From assembly GCA_019637615.1 (NCBI GenBank), contig JAHBVJ010000017.1:121802-185801 (forward strand): a DNA stretch of 64,000 nt. The letters run 5' to 3'. The notes under the pieces are model-generated. The model was not told the origin of the DNA. It worked only from the letters and a program-made list of their open reading frames with translations, and searched no databases. Shown here piece by piece: positions 46,233 to 54,728 of the stretch. The position numbers and the translations under genes were made by a program. How positions within the stretch are numbered: the stretch's first letter is position 1; each line of letters opens with the position of its first letter. The DNA comes from Anaerolineae bacterium. GTDB taxonomy: Bacteria > Chloroflexota > Anaerolineae > Aggregatilineales > UBA2796.

Positions 46233-47177
46233 TCAATCCGGTATGATGCGCGTGCCAGTTTCGCCCCGCAGCGCACGGTCAAGGTTCAGATAATCGGTGA
46301 TCAGGGCTTCTTTGCCGCCGCGCTCAAGGAAGCCGACCACCGCTTCGATCTTGGGCAGCATACTGCCCGCCGCGAAGTGTCCCTCGCTCATATACTGCTT
46401 GGCTTCGCTCAAAGTCATTTGCTCCAACAGGCGCTGATCGGGCTTCTTGAAGTTCACGGCAACACGCTCCACGCCGGTCGAGATCAGGAAGAGATCGACA
46501 TGCAGCAGACTGGCAAGCAAGCTGCTGGCGCGATCTTTGTCGATCACCGCGTATACACCGCGCAACTCGCCGTCAGCTTTGCGAATCACGGGGATGCCGC
46601 CGCCGCCGACCGCGACTACTGCATAGCCATTTTCCAAGGCCATCTTGATCGTATCCAGCTCGATGATCTCCAGGGGCTGCGGGGACGCTACCACGCGCCG
46701 CCAACCGCGTCCCGCATCTTCAACGACTGTCCAACCCTGCTCCTCGAATTTATGCGCTTCGGCCTCACGTAAAAAGCCGCCAATTGGCTTATTGGGCTTC
46801 TGAAACGCCGGATCATCTTTGTCTACCAAAGTCTGCGTGACGACGCTCAAGGTGGGCTTGGTGATGCCGCGCCGATGCAGGCTGTTGCCCAACGCTTGCT
46901 GAAGCATATAGCCGATGCTGCCTTGCGTATCCGCCACGATGATGTCCAGCGGCACGCCGTGGACTTCATGCGCCGCGAGTTCCGCGCGCCGCAAGATGAA
47001 ACCAACCTGTGGGCCGTTGCCATGGGTAATCACTACTCGCCAACCAGCCTCGATCATATTCGCGATGGCTTCTGTCGTTTCGCGCACGGCGTCCCACTGG
47101 TACTCGACCTGTGGTTTGCTGTTGTCTTGGATCAGTGAATTGCCGCCGATAGCAATGACAGCGGTTTTGGATGGCAT
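46233..47177 (-). CDS. arcC: Carbamate kinase
   Basis: 314 residues from ATG 47177 (GGAG upstream; the open frame to 47207 adds ten residues). Amino-acid-kinase fold with AVIAIGGNSLIQ, VITHGNGPQVGFILRR, VVAVGGGGIPVI, YAVIDKDRASSLLASLL and MLPKIEAVVGFL. It transfers phosphate between carbamoyl phosphate and ADP, making ATP at the end of arginine or purine/allantoin breakdown. No arcA, arcB or ygeW-type gene lies nearby, so its carbamoyl phosphate source is encoded elsewhere. Confidence 0.93.
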   Translation of the reverse strand: MPSKTAVIAIGGNSLIQDNSKPQVEYQWDAVRETTEAIANMIEAGWRVVITHGNGPQVGFILRRAELAAHEVHGVPLDIIVADTQGSIGYMLQQALGNSLHRRGITKPTLSVVTQTLVDKDDPAFQKPNKPIGGFLREAEAHKFEEQGWTVVEDAGRGWRRVVASPQPLEIIELDTIKMALENGYAVVAVGGGGIPVIRKADGELRGVYAVIDKDRASSLLASLLHVDLFLISTGVERVAVNFKKPDQRLLEQMTLSEAKQYMSEGHFAAGSMLPKIEAVVGFLERGGKEALITDYLNLDRALRGETGTRIIPD

Positions 47178-47375
47178 GTGAGAGCACTCCTTTAGTGCAA
47201 ATAACATTATTTTGGAGTCATTCTAACCCAAACTGCTTTTTCTGTGCGTTGGGGTGGGCACGACCTTTTTGCAACCATAATGGCGCTGCCTGTGTTTATA
47301 AGAATATGGACTGAACGGGTCAGCAGCCGCGTTTGGTATAATTTAGGGACGCTCACGGATAAGGAACTCACTCTC

Positions 47376-47690
47376 ATGGATGCCATCACGATCTCGGTAA
47401 CGATTGGTGAAGACCGCAAGTTGGTAGTTGAACTGCCGCCGGAGGTACCCGTCGGCAAGGCGGAGTTGACGATTAAGCCAGCGGTAAAGGCTGATGAAGA
47501 CATACCCCTCAACCCTACCCGCGAAGCACTCCGCGCCAAGCTGTTGGCGGCAGGAAGATTGGCAACGAATATGGATGTGCCAATAAATGCGCGTAGTTTG
47601 ACCAACGAAGAACTCGCCATTTTGGGGCAGATGCCGCCTGATGCACGACCGTCAGAAGATTTGATCGATGAAGATCGAGGTGAATATTGA
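47376..47690 (+). CDS. Probable VapB-type antitoxin
   Basis: 104 residues from ATG 47376 (AAGGAA upstream; the frame opens at 47244). Residues 1-40 look like a small beta domain (ITISVTIGEDRKLVVELPPEVPVGKAELTI), similar to AbrB-less VapB partners and DUF104-like antitoxins. The rest is charged and probably disordered, suited to wrapping a PIN toxin. Its TGA overlaps the TTG of the PIN gene by 4 bp. I call it antitoxin mainly from this arrangement. Confidence 0.7.
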   Translation: MDAITISVTIGEDRKLVVELPPEVPVGKAELTIKPAVKADEDIPLNPTREALRAKLLAAGRLATNMDVPINARSLTNEELAILGQMPPDARPSEDLIDEDRGEY

Positions 47691-48139
47691 CGGTTTACTA
47701 TGCGGATACGAGCGCCCTTGCCAAGAGATATTTGAACGAAACCGGATCGACGTGGGTGAGAAGTTGGTGTAATCCTCATTCGGTTCACGTCACTATCATC
47801 AGTCAACTCACGGTCGTAGAGATGTTTTCCTTACTAGAGCGTAGAACCCGCGACGGCAGTATTTCTGGAGCGACCCAAAGCGCGCTCTTTGGTGCATTCC
47901 TTGTGCATAGAAATACTGAATTCTTGGTCAGGTCGTTGGATGATAGCATCTCGTTTGCGGCTCCGGCTGTGATTGGTCGGCATGGCTTACGCGGATTAGA
48001 TGGCATTCAGTTAGCTTCAGCATTAGACGCGGCAAGTAGCCTTGGCGAAGCGCTGACGTTCGTCAGTGCGGATGTGCGTTTGCTGGCGGCGGCGACGGCG
48101 GAAGGCTTCGCCACCGATAACCCGACTCTGCACCCCTGA
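47687..48139 (+). CDS. PIN domain ribonuclease, VapC-type toxin
   Basis: 150 residues with a TTG start inside the antitoxin stop (ATTGA). PIN acidic residues: Asp in YYADTSALAKRYL, Glu in LTVVEMFSLLERR, Asp in GLRGLDGIQLASAL and Asp in FVSADVRLLAAA. These form the Mg-binding site of VapC endoribonucleases, which cut tRNA or rRNA when freed from the antitoxin. The weak start and coupling would keep toxin below antitoxin. Confidence 0.88.
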   Translation: MTVYYADTSALAKRYLNETGSTWVRSWCNPHSVHVTIISQLTVVEMFSLLERRTRDGSISGATQSALFGAFLVHRNTEFLVRSLDDSISFAAPAVIGRHGLRGLDGIQLASALDAASSLGEALTFVSADVRLLAAATAEGFATDNPTLHP

Positions 48140-48184
48140 GCGATCAGCATCACTTGAAGCGTGTTTGAAGGGAATCCTGAGCTT

Positions 48185-48715
48185 ATGACTATCCTGTACA
48201 CCGACTATATCGACTCGCCCGTTGGCTTGCTCACGCTGGTGGCGGATGAGCAACACCTTGTCGTGTTGAGCTTCGGCAAGCTGAATCAACGGGGCATCGC
48301 GGCGCTGCAACAGCGCTTCGGGGATTACCAGCTCGTGACGAGCGCCAACCCGCACGGCTTCAGTGCCGCGATCCGGCGGTACTTCGCGGGCGATCTGACC
48401 GCCATCGACACGATCCCCGTCAAGCTGGACGGCAAGCCGTTTCAGAATCAGGTGTGGCTGGCGCTGCGGACGATTCCGGTGGGGACGACGCGCAGTTACG
48501 GCGACTTGGCGGCGCAGTTGGGCAACCGATCCGCCTCGCGCGCGGTGGGGTACGCCAACTCGCAGAACCCGATTGCCATCGTGCTGCCGTGCCACCGCGT
48601 GATCGGCGCGAACAACGACCTGACCGGCTACGGCGGTGGGTTGGATCGCAAACGGTGGCTGCTGCGGCACGAGGGCATCGATCTCGGCGGTGAGCAGATG
48701 GCGTTCGACCTGTGA
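48185..48715 (+). CDS. ogt: O6-alkylguanine-DNA alkyltransferase
   Basis: 176 residues from ATG 48185. The acceptor Cys136 lies in IVLPCHRVIGANNDLTGYGGGLDRKRWLL, the helix-turn-helix before it reads FQNQVWLALRTIPVGTTRSYGDLAAQLG, and Arg finger AVGYANSQNP follows. It directly removes alkyl groups from O6-guanine and is used once. No Ada-type N-terminal domain. Followed by repeat family A, 21 bp past the stop. Confidence 0.93.
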   Translation: MTILYTDYIDSPVGLLTLVADEQHLVVLSFGKLNQRGIAALQQRFGDYQLVTSANPHGFSAAIRRYFAGDLTAIDTIPVKLDGKPFQNQVWLALRTIPVGTTRSYGDLAAQLGNRSASRAVGYANSQNPIAIVLPCHRVIGANNDLTGYGGGLDRKRWLLRHEGIDLGGEQMAFDL

Positions 48716-48736
48716 CCGTGTGAAATAATCCCTAGC

Positions 48737-48768
48737 ATGATCCCGTTGGCTGCTCGGAACGGGATCAT
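48737..48768 (+). repeat. Dispersed palindromic repeat, family A (copy 2)
   Basis: Perfect 11-bp arms ATGATCCCGTT / AACGGGATCAT around GGCTGCTCGG. It matches the inverse of 30290-30321 in 30 of 32 bases. No U-tract follows, so terminator function for ogt is uncertain. Confidence 0.8.
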
Positions 48769-48926
48769 CCGCGCGGGCTGTCATCTCTGTCAGTGAGGTG
48801 GAGATGGCAGCATCGCGCGAATCGACAGTCTGCGTTGACAGCAGATGCGATGAAGTTGACTGCATTCTCCCGTACGACACGTGATGTCCTCCTAATTCGA
48901 TAGCTTGTTCGAAACCATGTTGACCA

Positions 48927-49048
48927 TTTGCCTGTTTTGCCTGATATAACAGGCAAAAATCAGACGGCAGGCATTTTGAGCGTAAATGAGCTTTTGTGAG
49001 CCGACTAGATCAGGCAATTAACAGGCGATATCAGGCAAAAACAGGCAA
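48927..49048. repeat. CAGGC iteron-like cluster with inverted ends
   Basis: GCCTG at 48930 and 48939; CAGGC at 48950, 48968, 49011, 49022, 49032 and 49042. The last four are 10-11 bp apart, one helical turn. The ends form an inverted repeat: TTGCCTGTTTTGCCTGATAT on the left and its near complement, with one extra A, on the right. It looks like a multi-site protein-binding array or the ends of a small mobile element. Confidence 0.6.
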
Positions 49049-49302
49049 CTTCGAGGCGGGTTAAGTATGGTGCAGTAACGCCGAAGATGGGTAGAAATTC
49101 GTGCCCTAGACACGTTCACACCCAATACAAGTAATATGCGAACATTATAAGCGAACATTCTTGGTGTGTCAAGTTATAAGTTCTAAACTTTATGCACTCG
49201 AAAAGGCGGTGAAAGTTAGAGAATGGTAGGGAAAGCAACTTGGTGGATGCAGTTGATGCCCAAGTCTAACGCGCGGGTTGAGAGCAAGCGAAACAGCACA
49301 GA

Positions 49303-49344
49303 GTTGAAACGTCAGGCTTAGGAGACGAAGTCCTTTCGGGACTC
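49303..49344 (-). repeat. Dispersed repeat, family B (copy 2)
   Basis: Inverse orientation of the 30359-30400 element, with a handful of substitutions (GTCCCGAAAGGAC and GCCTGACGTTTCAAC retained). It lies 36 bp from the stop of the orphan anchored protein. Confidence 0.8.
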
Positions 49345-49379
49345 AGACACAAGGAGACAATTACATGATTTAGGTTTGG

Positions 49380-50360
49380 TTAGTAGCAATCATTATCAAT
49401 ATAACTTTCATCGCATCGATCAGAATATTCTTCATGAAAGCGCCATGTATAAGTATGATTGCCAGTAAAAGTAGATGGTAAATGGATTGTAACTGTATGC
49501 CACCCACCTTGCCGCACAAATAGGCAGTATTTGAATAGATCGCTATTCGGATCACTGAAATTGGTTTTGCCATCCGTACGTGAGAGTCTAATCTCATTGG
49601 TTACATAAGCGCCCGTCATCATTCTGCCATCAATTGCCACGCCAATATCAGCACCAATCAATGCGTTCCACTTAACTGATTCATGTACAGCGGCAGGATC
49701 AAGATCAAAGCAAAGTTTCATGTACGCACTGTAACTACCATCTTGTTCAGACATTAACCCTCTAACAATCAGTGGGAAATTCGCAATGGGTTTCACATCG
49801 TTATCGTGGGCAAATCGATCTAGCATGTGTTTGAACTTTAGCGTGTATAACGCTGGATCAGTTTCATCGACCAAAAGCCAGAACTGACCTTTTTGCGGTA
49901 AATCACAATAGTTACCAGATTCAGTCCGCAATGCGCGAGGCGAATAGGAATAGTATGAGTACGTATAATATGCTTCGATGATCTGTATCTCGACACTGTT
50001 TGGAACTGGTTCGGCAAGGTCGAATGCGTTGAACGGATCATAACCTTGATGCAAAACACCATCACAAAAGTGCTTGGCAAAATCAAGCACACTGGCAGGG
50101 GGCGCTTTAAAACTCAGGTCTACATGGACATAGCGATTCGAGCCACTCGAATAGTGGAAATCTTGTGCATCGGCAGGAATTGTGACGTGTAAATGGTTCT
50201 CAACGGCTTGCAGATCCCAACCATCATTGAACGATTCAAAGATTGTCCACGCAAAGAGAATAGGCCCAATGCATATCGAGAACCCCATCAGCAAGCCTAT
50301 CGCTACGCTGCGAATAAGAGCAATACGTTTTGTAGACTTTAGCGCTTTCATCATAGACAA
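49380..50360 (-). CDS. Unknown membrane-anchored extracytoplasmic protein
   Basis: 326 residues, an N-terminal anchor or uncleaved signal at about 14-40 (IALIRSVAIGLLMGFSICIGPILFAW), then a soluble, beta-rich part with many Tyr, Asp and several Cys (YYTYSYYSYSPRALRTESGNYCD; FRFHEE-type end with RCDESYIDNDC). I recognise no family. Codon use is much AT-richer than in the flanking CocE-like and ogt genes, and the repeat-rich gap lies directly downstream, both consistent with acquisition by transfer. Confidence 0.65.
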   Translation of the reverse strand: MSMMKALKSTKRIALIRSVAIGLLMGFSICIGPILFAWTIFESFNDGWDLQAVENHLHVTIPADAQDFHYSSGSNRYVHVDLSFKAPPASVLDFAKHFCDGVLHQGYDPFNAFDLAEPVPNSVEIQIIEAYYTYSYYSYSPRALRTESGNYCDLPQKGQFWLLVDETDPALYTLKFKHMLDRFAHDNDVKPIANFPLIVRGLMSEQDGSYSAYMKLCFDLDPAAVHESVKWNALIGADIGVAIDGRMMTGAYVTNEIRLSRTDGKTNFSDPNSDLFKYCLFVRQGGWHTVTIHLPSTFTGNHTYTWRFHEEYSDRCDESYIDNDCY

Positions 50361-50485
50361 AATTTATCATGACCCCAGAAGCTAGTGCTTGACGACTCGC
50401 CATCTATCAAGCGATTCATGCACGCTGAGGCTGGGCTGAGGTAGACTAGCCGCATCTTGATCCGGTTAGCAGAAATGGGCAGTTC

Positions 50486-52141
50486 ATGATCAACCTTGAC
50501 GGCGTGAAGATCGATCTCGATGTGCGGGTGCCGATGCGTGATGGCGTGACGCTCTCGGCGGATGTGTACCGTCCGACTGCATCCGGTCGTTATCCCGTGA
50601 TCCTGTTCCGCACGCCTTACAACAAAGTCAGCGATATGGTGGTAAACGCGGGCTGCGCCTTCGCACGGGCGGGGTTCGCCACGATTTACATGGATGTGCG
50701 TGGACGCGGCGACTCGGATGGGGTATTCGTGCCGTACCGCAACGATGGCATTGACGGTTTCGACGCCATCGAGTGGTGTGCCGTGCAGTCATGGTCGAAC
50801 GGCAATGTCGGCACATGCGGTGGATCGTATCTGGGACGCATCCAATGGCTGACCGCGCTGCACCGTCCGCCACACCTGAAAGCCATGTGCGCGCTGGTGT
50901 CGCCCTCCGATCCGTTCGTGGAGACGCCGACGGGCACACCGGGGCCGATGCATTTATGCTGGCTGCATCTGGTCAGCGGGCGACTGACGCAGAACTTTTA
51001 CACGGTGGATTGGAACAAGGTTTACGAGCACGTCCCGCTGATGACGATGGACGAGGCGACGGGGCGTTCGATCCCGTTCTGGCGCGAGCAGGTCAGCCAT
51101 CCGCAGTTCGACGCGTATTGGGACGCCATGAGCTACCAGAATAAGTTCGAGCAGATCGATGTGCCTGTGCTGCACATCAGCGGTTGGTACGATGACGAGC
51201 AGATCGGGACGCCGCTGAATTACGAAGGCATGACGACACGCGGCGGCAGTGGGTTCGCGCGGAAGCATCAGCAGTTGTTGATGGGGCCGTGGGATCATGC
51301 AGTGAACAGCAAATCCAAGCTCGGTGAGGTGGACTTCGGTGCCAAGGCGCTGATCGATCTGCGAGGGGCGCAGATTCGCTGGTTCAAGCGCTGGCTGACC
51401 GACGAGTCGTTGGAGCCGGAGCCGCCTGTGCGCATCTTCGTGATGGGCAAAAATGAATGGCGCGACGAGCAAGAATGGCCTCTCGCCCGCACACAGCACA
51501 CACCCTATTACCTGCACAGCGGCGGGCTTGCCAACAGCCGTTACGGGGGCGGGGCGCTGCTAACGCAGCCAGCAGCGGAACAGATGCCCGATCATTTCAG
51601 CTATGATCCAGAGCGCCCCGTGCCGTTCATCACGGAACCTGTCTCGTCGCAGATCGGCGGGCCGGATGATTACGCCGCCATCGAAAACCGATCCGATGTA
51701 CTGGTCTACACCTCGCTCGTGCTGACCGATGATGTGGAAGTGACAGGGCGCATTATGGTGACGCTGTTTGCGTCGTCGTCCGCGCCGGATACCGATTTCA
51801 CGGCGAAACTGCTGGACGTGTGGCCTTCGGGATTCGCACAGCGGTTATGCGACGGGATGGTGCGCGCCCGCTTCCGCGACGGCATGGACAGCCCCAGTTT
51901 GATCGAGCCGGGGAAGATTTACGAGTACCAGATCGACTGCTGGTATACATCACAGGTGTTCAAGGCGGGACACTGCATTCGCCTTGAGATCAGTTCCAGC
52001 GCCTTCCCGAAATATGACCGTAATCACAACACGGGTCATCCGCTCGGCACTGATACGGAATTCAGGGTTGCCGAGCAGACGATTTATCATGACGCGGAGC
52101 ATCCATCATGTGTGATGCTGCCGATCATTCCGGCCTTATAA
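50486..52141 (+). CDS. CocE/NonD family alpha/beta hydrolase
   Basis: 551 residues. Alpha/beta hydrolase core with oxyanion Tyr region FRTPYNK, nucleophile Ser114 in GTCGGSYLG, acid Asp in HISGWYDDE and His in GPWDHAVNS; C-terminal jelly-roll (about 380-550) with RLCDGMVRARFRDG and CIRLEISSSAFPKYDRNHNTG. This is the X-Pro dipeptidyl-peptidase/cocaine esterase (S15) family, hydrolysing acyl esters or Xaa-Pro peptides. No signal peptide. Substrate cannot be told from sequence. It ends 4 bp from the convergent GT4 gene. Confidence 0.9.
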   Translation: MINLDGVKIDLDVRVPMRDGVTLSADVYRPTASGRYPVILFRTPYNKVSDMVVNAGCAFARAGFATIYMDVRGRGDSDGVFVPYRNDGIDGFDAIEWCAVQSWSNGNVGTCGGSYLGRIQWLTALHRPPHLKAMCALVSPSDPFVETPTGTPGPMHLCWLHLVSGRLTQNFYTVDWNKVYEHVPLMTMDEATGRSIPFWREQVSHPQFDAYWDAMSYQNKFEQIDVPVLHISGWYDDEQIGTPLNYEGMTTRGGSGFARKHQQLLMGPWDHAVNSKSKLGEVDFGAKALIDLRGAQIRWFKRWLTDESLEPEPPVRIFVMGKNEWRDEQEWPLARTQHTPYYLHSGGLANSRYGGGALLTQPAAEQMPDHFSYDPERPVPFITEPVSSQIGGPDDYAAIENRSDVLVYTSLVLTDDVEVTGRIMVTLFASSSAPDTDFTAKLLDVWPSGFAQRLCDGMVRARFRDGMDSPSLIEPGKIYEYQIDCWYTSQVFKAGHCIRLEISSSAFPKYDRNHNTGHPLGTDTEFRVAEQTIYHDAEHPSCVMLPIIPAL

Positions 52142-52145
52142 ACCC

Positions 52146-53474
52146 TTAGAGGCTAGGCGAGAGCTTGATCTGCCCGTTGAGGGTGGGATGACCGCCCTGA
52201 TAGTATTTTTCGAGCTGGCGCACCGAGGTATCCCACGAAAATAGCTGCTCGGCACGTTGACGGGCGGCTGGTACGATCCGCGCGACCAGTTCAGGATCGG
52301 TCAGGGCGCGGATCAGCCCCTTAGCGAGTGCATCAACATCGGCGCGCGGGACGACGATGCCCGTGCGCCCGTCTTCCACTAGCTCCATAATGCCGCCACT
52401 GGCACTGGTGACGACGGGGACACCGCTTGCCATCGCTTCCACCACCGGAATCCCGAACGGTTCATGCCAGATCGGGGCGAAGCAGAAGACATCGGCGCTT
52501 TCCAGCATATTGCGCACTTCCGTGTTGGGGCGCTGCCCCAAGAAGAAGATGCGATCTGTGAGATGCGGTGGCACCATTGCTTGCAGCAAATCCAGATAGT
52601 GCGTGTCGCCGCGCTTGAGCCATTTGGTGAAATAGGGCTTGAGCGCCAGCACGTTCGGATCATCCGAGATGGGCACCATGTACTCGTAGGCGGGGCTGTT
52701 GGCTGGCCCGATGATGTCGAGATGAGCGTTGGGAATTTCCTTGACGACCTGTTCAAAGGCTTTTATCAGCAGGTGGACGCCTTTTTCCGCCGAGAGCCGT
52801 CCGACGTAGACGATCCGGCGCGGGCGGGCGGGATCGGCGGGAGGTTGGCTGCTGCGCAGGGGGAAGCGCCCGATATCGACCCCATTGTGAACGGTGAAAG
52901 CGCGATTAGCGTATTCTGGAAAACTGGCCTTGATGCGATTGCTAACAAAATCGCTGCATGAGACGATGCAGTCGGTATCCCGCAGGGCGCGTGCAGCGCG
53001 TCCGTGATCCATCTGCGTGACCCATTCGTTTTCCATGTGCAGGATGATGCGCGCGTGCGGATTGAGGGCGCGAATGGTGGGAATCAGCGGGGCAAAGATG
53101 ATGACGTGAATGACATCCACCTGCGCATCACGACAGGCAAGACCGACTTCCCGCGCATAGAGGTAATAATGAGCAGGCGAGGTGAAGAAGGGCTTCTTGC
53201 GCAGCGGCACATCGGTGAGACGTTCGATCACACGGAAGGCTTTGACGACCTTGTCTTCGACGGCGAAGGAAGCACTGAAGCGCTGGTAGGTGATGTTGCC
53301 AATTTGTTCGTGCGCGGGCAGGTTTTTGTCGCCACGCGAGAAAACAAGCACTTGATGCTGGTTGGCGAGACGCTGCGCGATCTCATCGGTGATCACGGAA
53401 AACGAAGAAATCGAGCCGCCCCGCGAGAGAGGAACCGCAGCCTCAAAAGTGGGGTGAACGATGGCGATTTTCAT
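52146..53474 (-). CDS. GT4-family glycosyltransferase
   Basis: 442 residues from ATG 53474 (AGGA upstream); the longer open frame to 53648 is implausible leader. GT-B fold: N-terminal MKIAIVHPTFEAAVPLSRGGSISSF acceptor domain, C-terminal donor domain with RIVYVGRLSAEKGVHLLIKAFE and the E-x7-E region HEPFGIPVVEAMASGVPVV, then GGIMELVEDG. A retaining glycosyltransferase using NDP-sugar, near the membrane, perhaps for glycolipid or exopolysaccharide. No other glycan genes are next to it. Confidence 0.9.
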   Translation of the reverse strand: MKIAIVHPTFEAAVPLSRGGSISSFSVITDEIAQRLANQHQVLVFSRGDKNLPAHEQIGNITYQRFSASFAVEDKVVKAFRVIERLTDVPLRKKPFFTSPAHYYLYAREVGLACRDAQVDVIHVIIFAPLIPTIRALNPHARIILHMENEWVTQMDHGRAARALRDTDCIVSCSDFVSNRIKASFPEYANRAFTVHNGVDIGRFPLRSSQPPADPARPRRIVYVGRLSAEKGVHLLIKAFEQVVKEIPNAHLDIIGPANSPAYEYMVPISDDPNVLALKPYFTKWLKRGDTHYLDLLQAMVPPHLTDRIFFLGQRPNTEVRNMLESADVFCFAPIWHEPFGIPVVEAMASGVPVVTSASGGIMELVEDGRTGIVVPRADVDALAKGLIRALTDPELVARIVPAARQRAEQLFSWDTSVRQLEKYYQGGHPTLNGQIKLSPSL

Positions 53475-53881
53475 AGAGTTATCCTGAGGACTTAAGCCTC
53501 GCAGCAGGTGTGACTGTTCCTTACTGTAAGGCGCTTGATCTAAACGATATGTCAACAAAACTGTGTTTGGATCGAGAAGACTGGAGATCGACACAGGCTC
53601 AATCTTGCAGCACGTGTTATGCTTCGAACGGTCAACATTGTAGTGCATGGTCTACGATTTGCACAACCGTAGCATATAGTAGTGCTCAAAACTAGGTTAC
53701 GAGACGGGGGTAGGAAGAAATTCTTGCTGAAAACAAGGCTTTACAGCCGAACTATGGCAACTACGGTAAGATACAGACTGGCTGTACGCGCGGGATAATG
53801 AGCGCTATGCCGACGAATGGAAAGCATTTTCGTTGGTGCAGATAGAGCATAATCTTGCGATGCGTGAAGAGGAGGTGACCA
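53475..53881. other. 407-bp intergenic region, nothing recognised
   Basis: Divergent gap between the GT4 and APH-like genes. Only a small palindrome CCTTACTGTAAGG (about 53518-53530) stands out. No gene or RNA element seen. Confidence 0.5.
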
Positions 53882-54613
53882 GTGGGATGGGAAGCACTCG
53901 ATCAGTGGGGGAAGGATGTCACTCGCCTCGAACGGCTCGCTGGGGGCGAGGCCAACGACGTGTGGACAGTGCGCGTCAACGGGCAACTCGCAGTCGGTCG
54001 TGTCGGTGTCAGGAGCGATGCTGATCTCGCGTGGGAAACCGATCTTCTCAAACGCCTTGACCGTGAAGGTATGAGCGTGCCGGTGCCGATCCCGACGACG
54101 GATGGTCGGCTGTTCGCTGACGGTGTCGTGGTGATGACCTACGTCGAGGGCAGACCGCCCGAAACGGAGGCCGACTGGCGTCGCGTAGCCGACATGCTCC
54201 GCCTGCTGCATCGGTTGACGCAAGGGTGGCCGCAGCGACCGGGCTGGCGATCATCGACCGACCTCCTGCACGCCGAAACCGGGACGAGGATCGACCTCCG
54301 CGCGATGCCGCCTGAGGGCGTTGGGCGATGCCGAGCAGCGTGGGCACGGCTCGTCGGACGTCAGACCTGCGTTGTCCACGGCGATCCCAACCCGCGCAAC
54401 ATCCGCATGACCGTCGATCGGGTCGCGCTGATCGACTGGGACGAAGCGCACGTCGATGTCCCCGACCTTGACTTGGTGATGCCCCACAACGCTGCCGATC
54501 TCGATGACGAGGCGTTCGACATCGCCGCGCAAGCGTGGGCCGCATGGGAAGCCGCCGTCTGTTGGGACGACGAGCACTCAATCAAGCGGCTTGCCGAAGT
54601 TCGAGCGGTCTGA
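53882..54613 (+). CDS. APH-family phosphotransferase-like protein
   Basis: 243 residues, GTG start with a strong GAGGAGGT five bases upstream. Kinase-like fold: AGGEANDVWTVRV (glycine-rich loop), catalytic loop CVVHGDPNPRNIRM (HGD and Asn) and metal site VALIDWDEAHVDVPDLDLV. Short relative to typical APH (about 265-300). No AT-shift or mobile genes around it, so an endogenous small-molecule kinase is more likely than acquired resistance. Confidence 0.85.
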   Translation: MGWEALDQWGKDVTRLERLAGGEANDVWTVRVNGQLAVGRVGVRSDADLAWETDLLKRLDREGMSVPVPIPTTDGRLFADGVVVMTYVEGRPPETEADWRRVADMLRLLHRLTQGWPQRPGWRSSTDLLHAETGTRIDLRAMPPEGVGRCRAAWARLVGRQTCVVHGDPNPRNIRMTVDRVALIDWDEAHVDVPDLDLVMPHNAADLDDEAFDIAAQAWAAWEAAVCWDDEHSIKRLAEVRAV

Positions 54614-54728
54614 GCAGCGGCGGCATCGGCACCAAGCAGGGTTTGCCGATTCTTCCACCGCCTCTGTCCTCTCTGGCTTACTCTATCCATCAGTTCGATG
54701 TAGATCACTACCGTTATGTGAGCGTCGT

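Larger units (their letters stand above)
48716..49379. other. Repeat-rich 664-bp intergenic region
   Basis: No credible gene. In order it holds a family A palindrome (48737-48768), a cluster of CAGGC/GCCTG motifs (48927-49048), a direct repeat GCGAACATT (49138-49146 and 49151-49159) and a family B repeat (49303-49344). The middle is AT-rich. Confidence 0.7.

Noticed and set aside
48765..48956. Small minus-strand open frame after ogt
   Set aside because: It runs from the CAGGC repeat cluster to the family A palindrome, so it is repeat-derived.
48927..49048. Possible CRISPR array
   Set aside because: The repeats are five bases, irregularly spaced and in both orientations; there is no repeat/spacer structure or cas gene.
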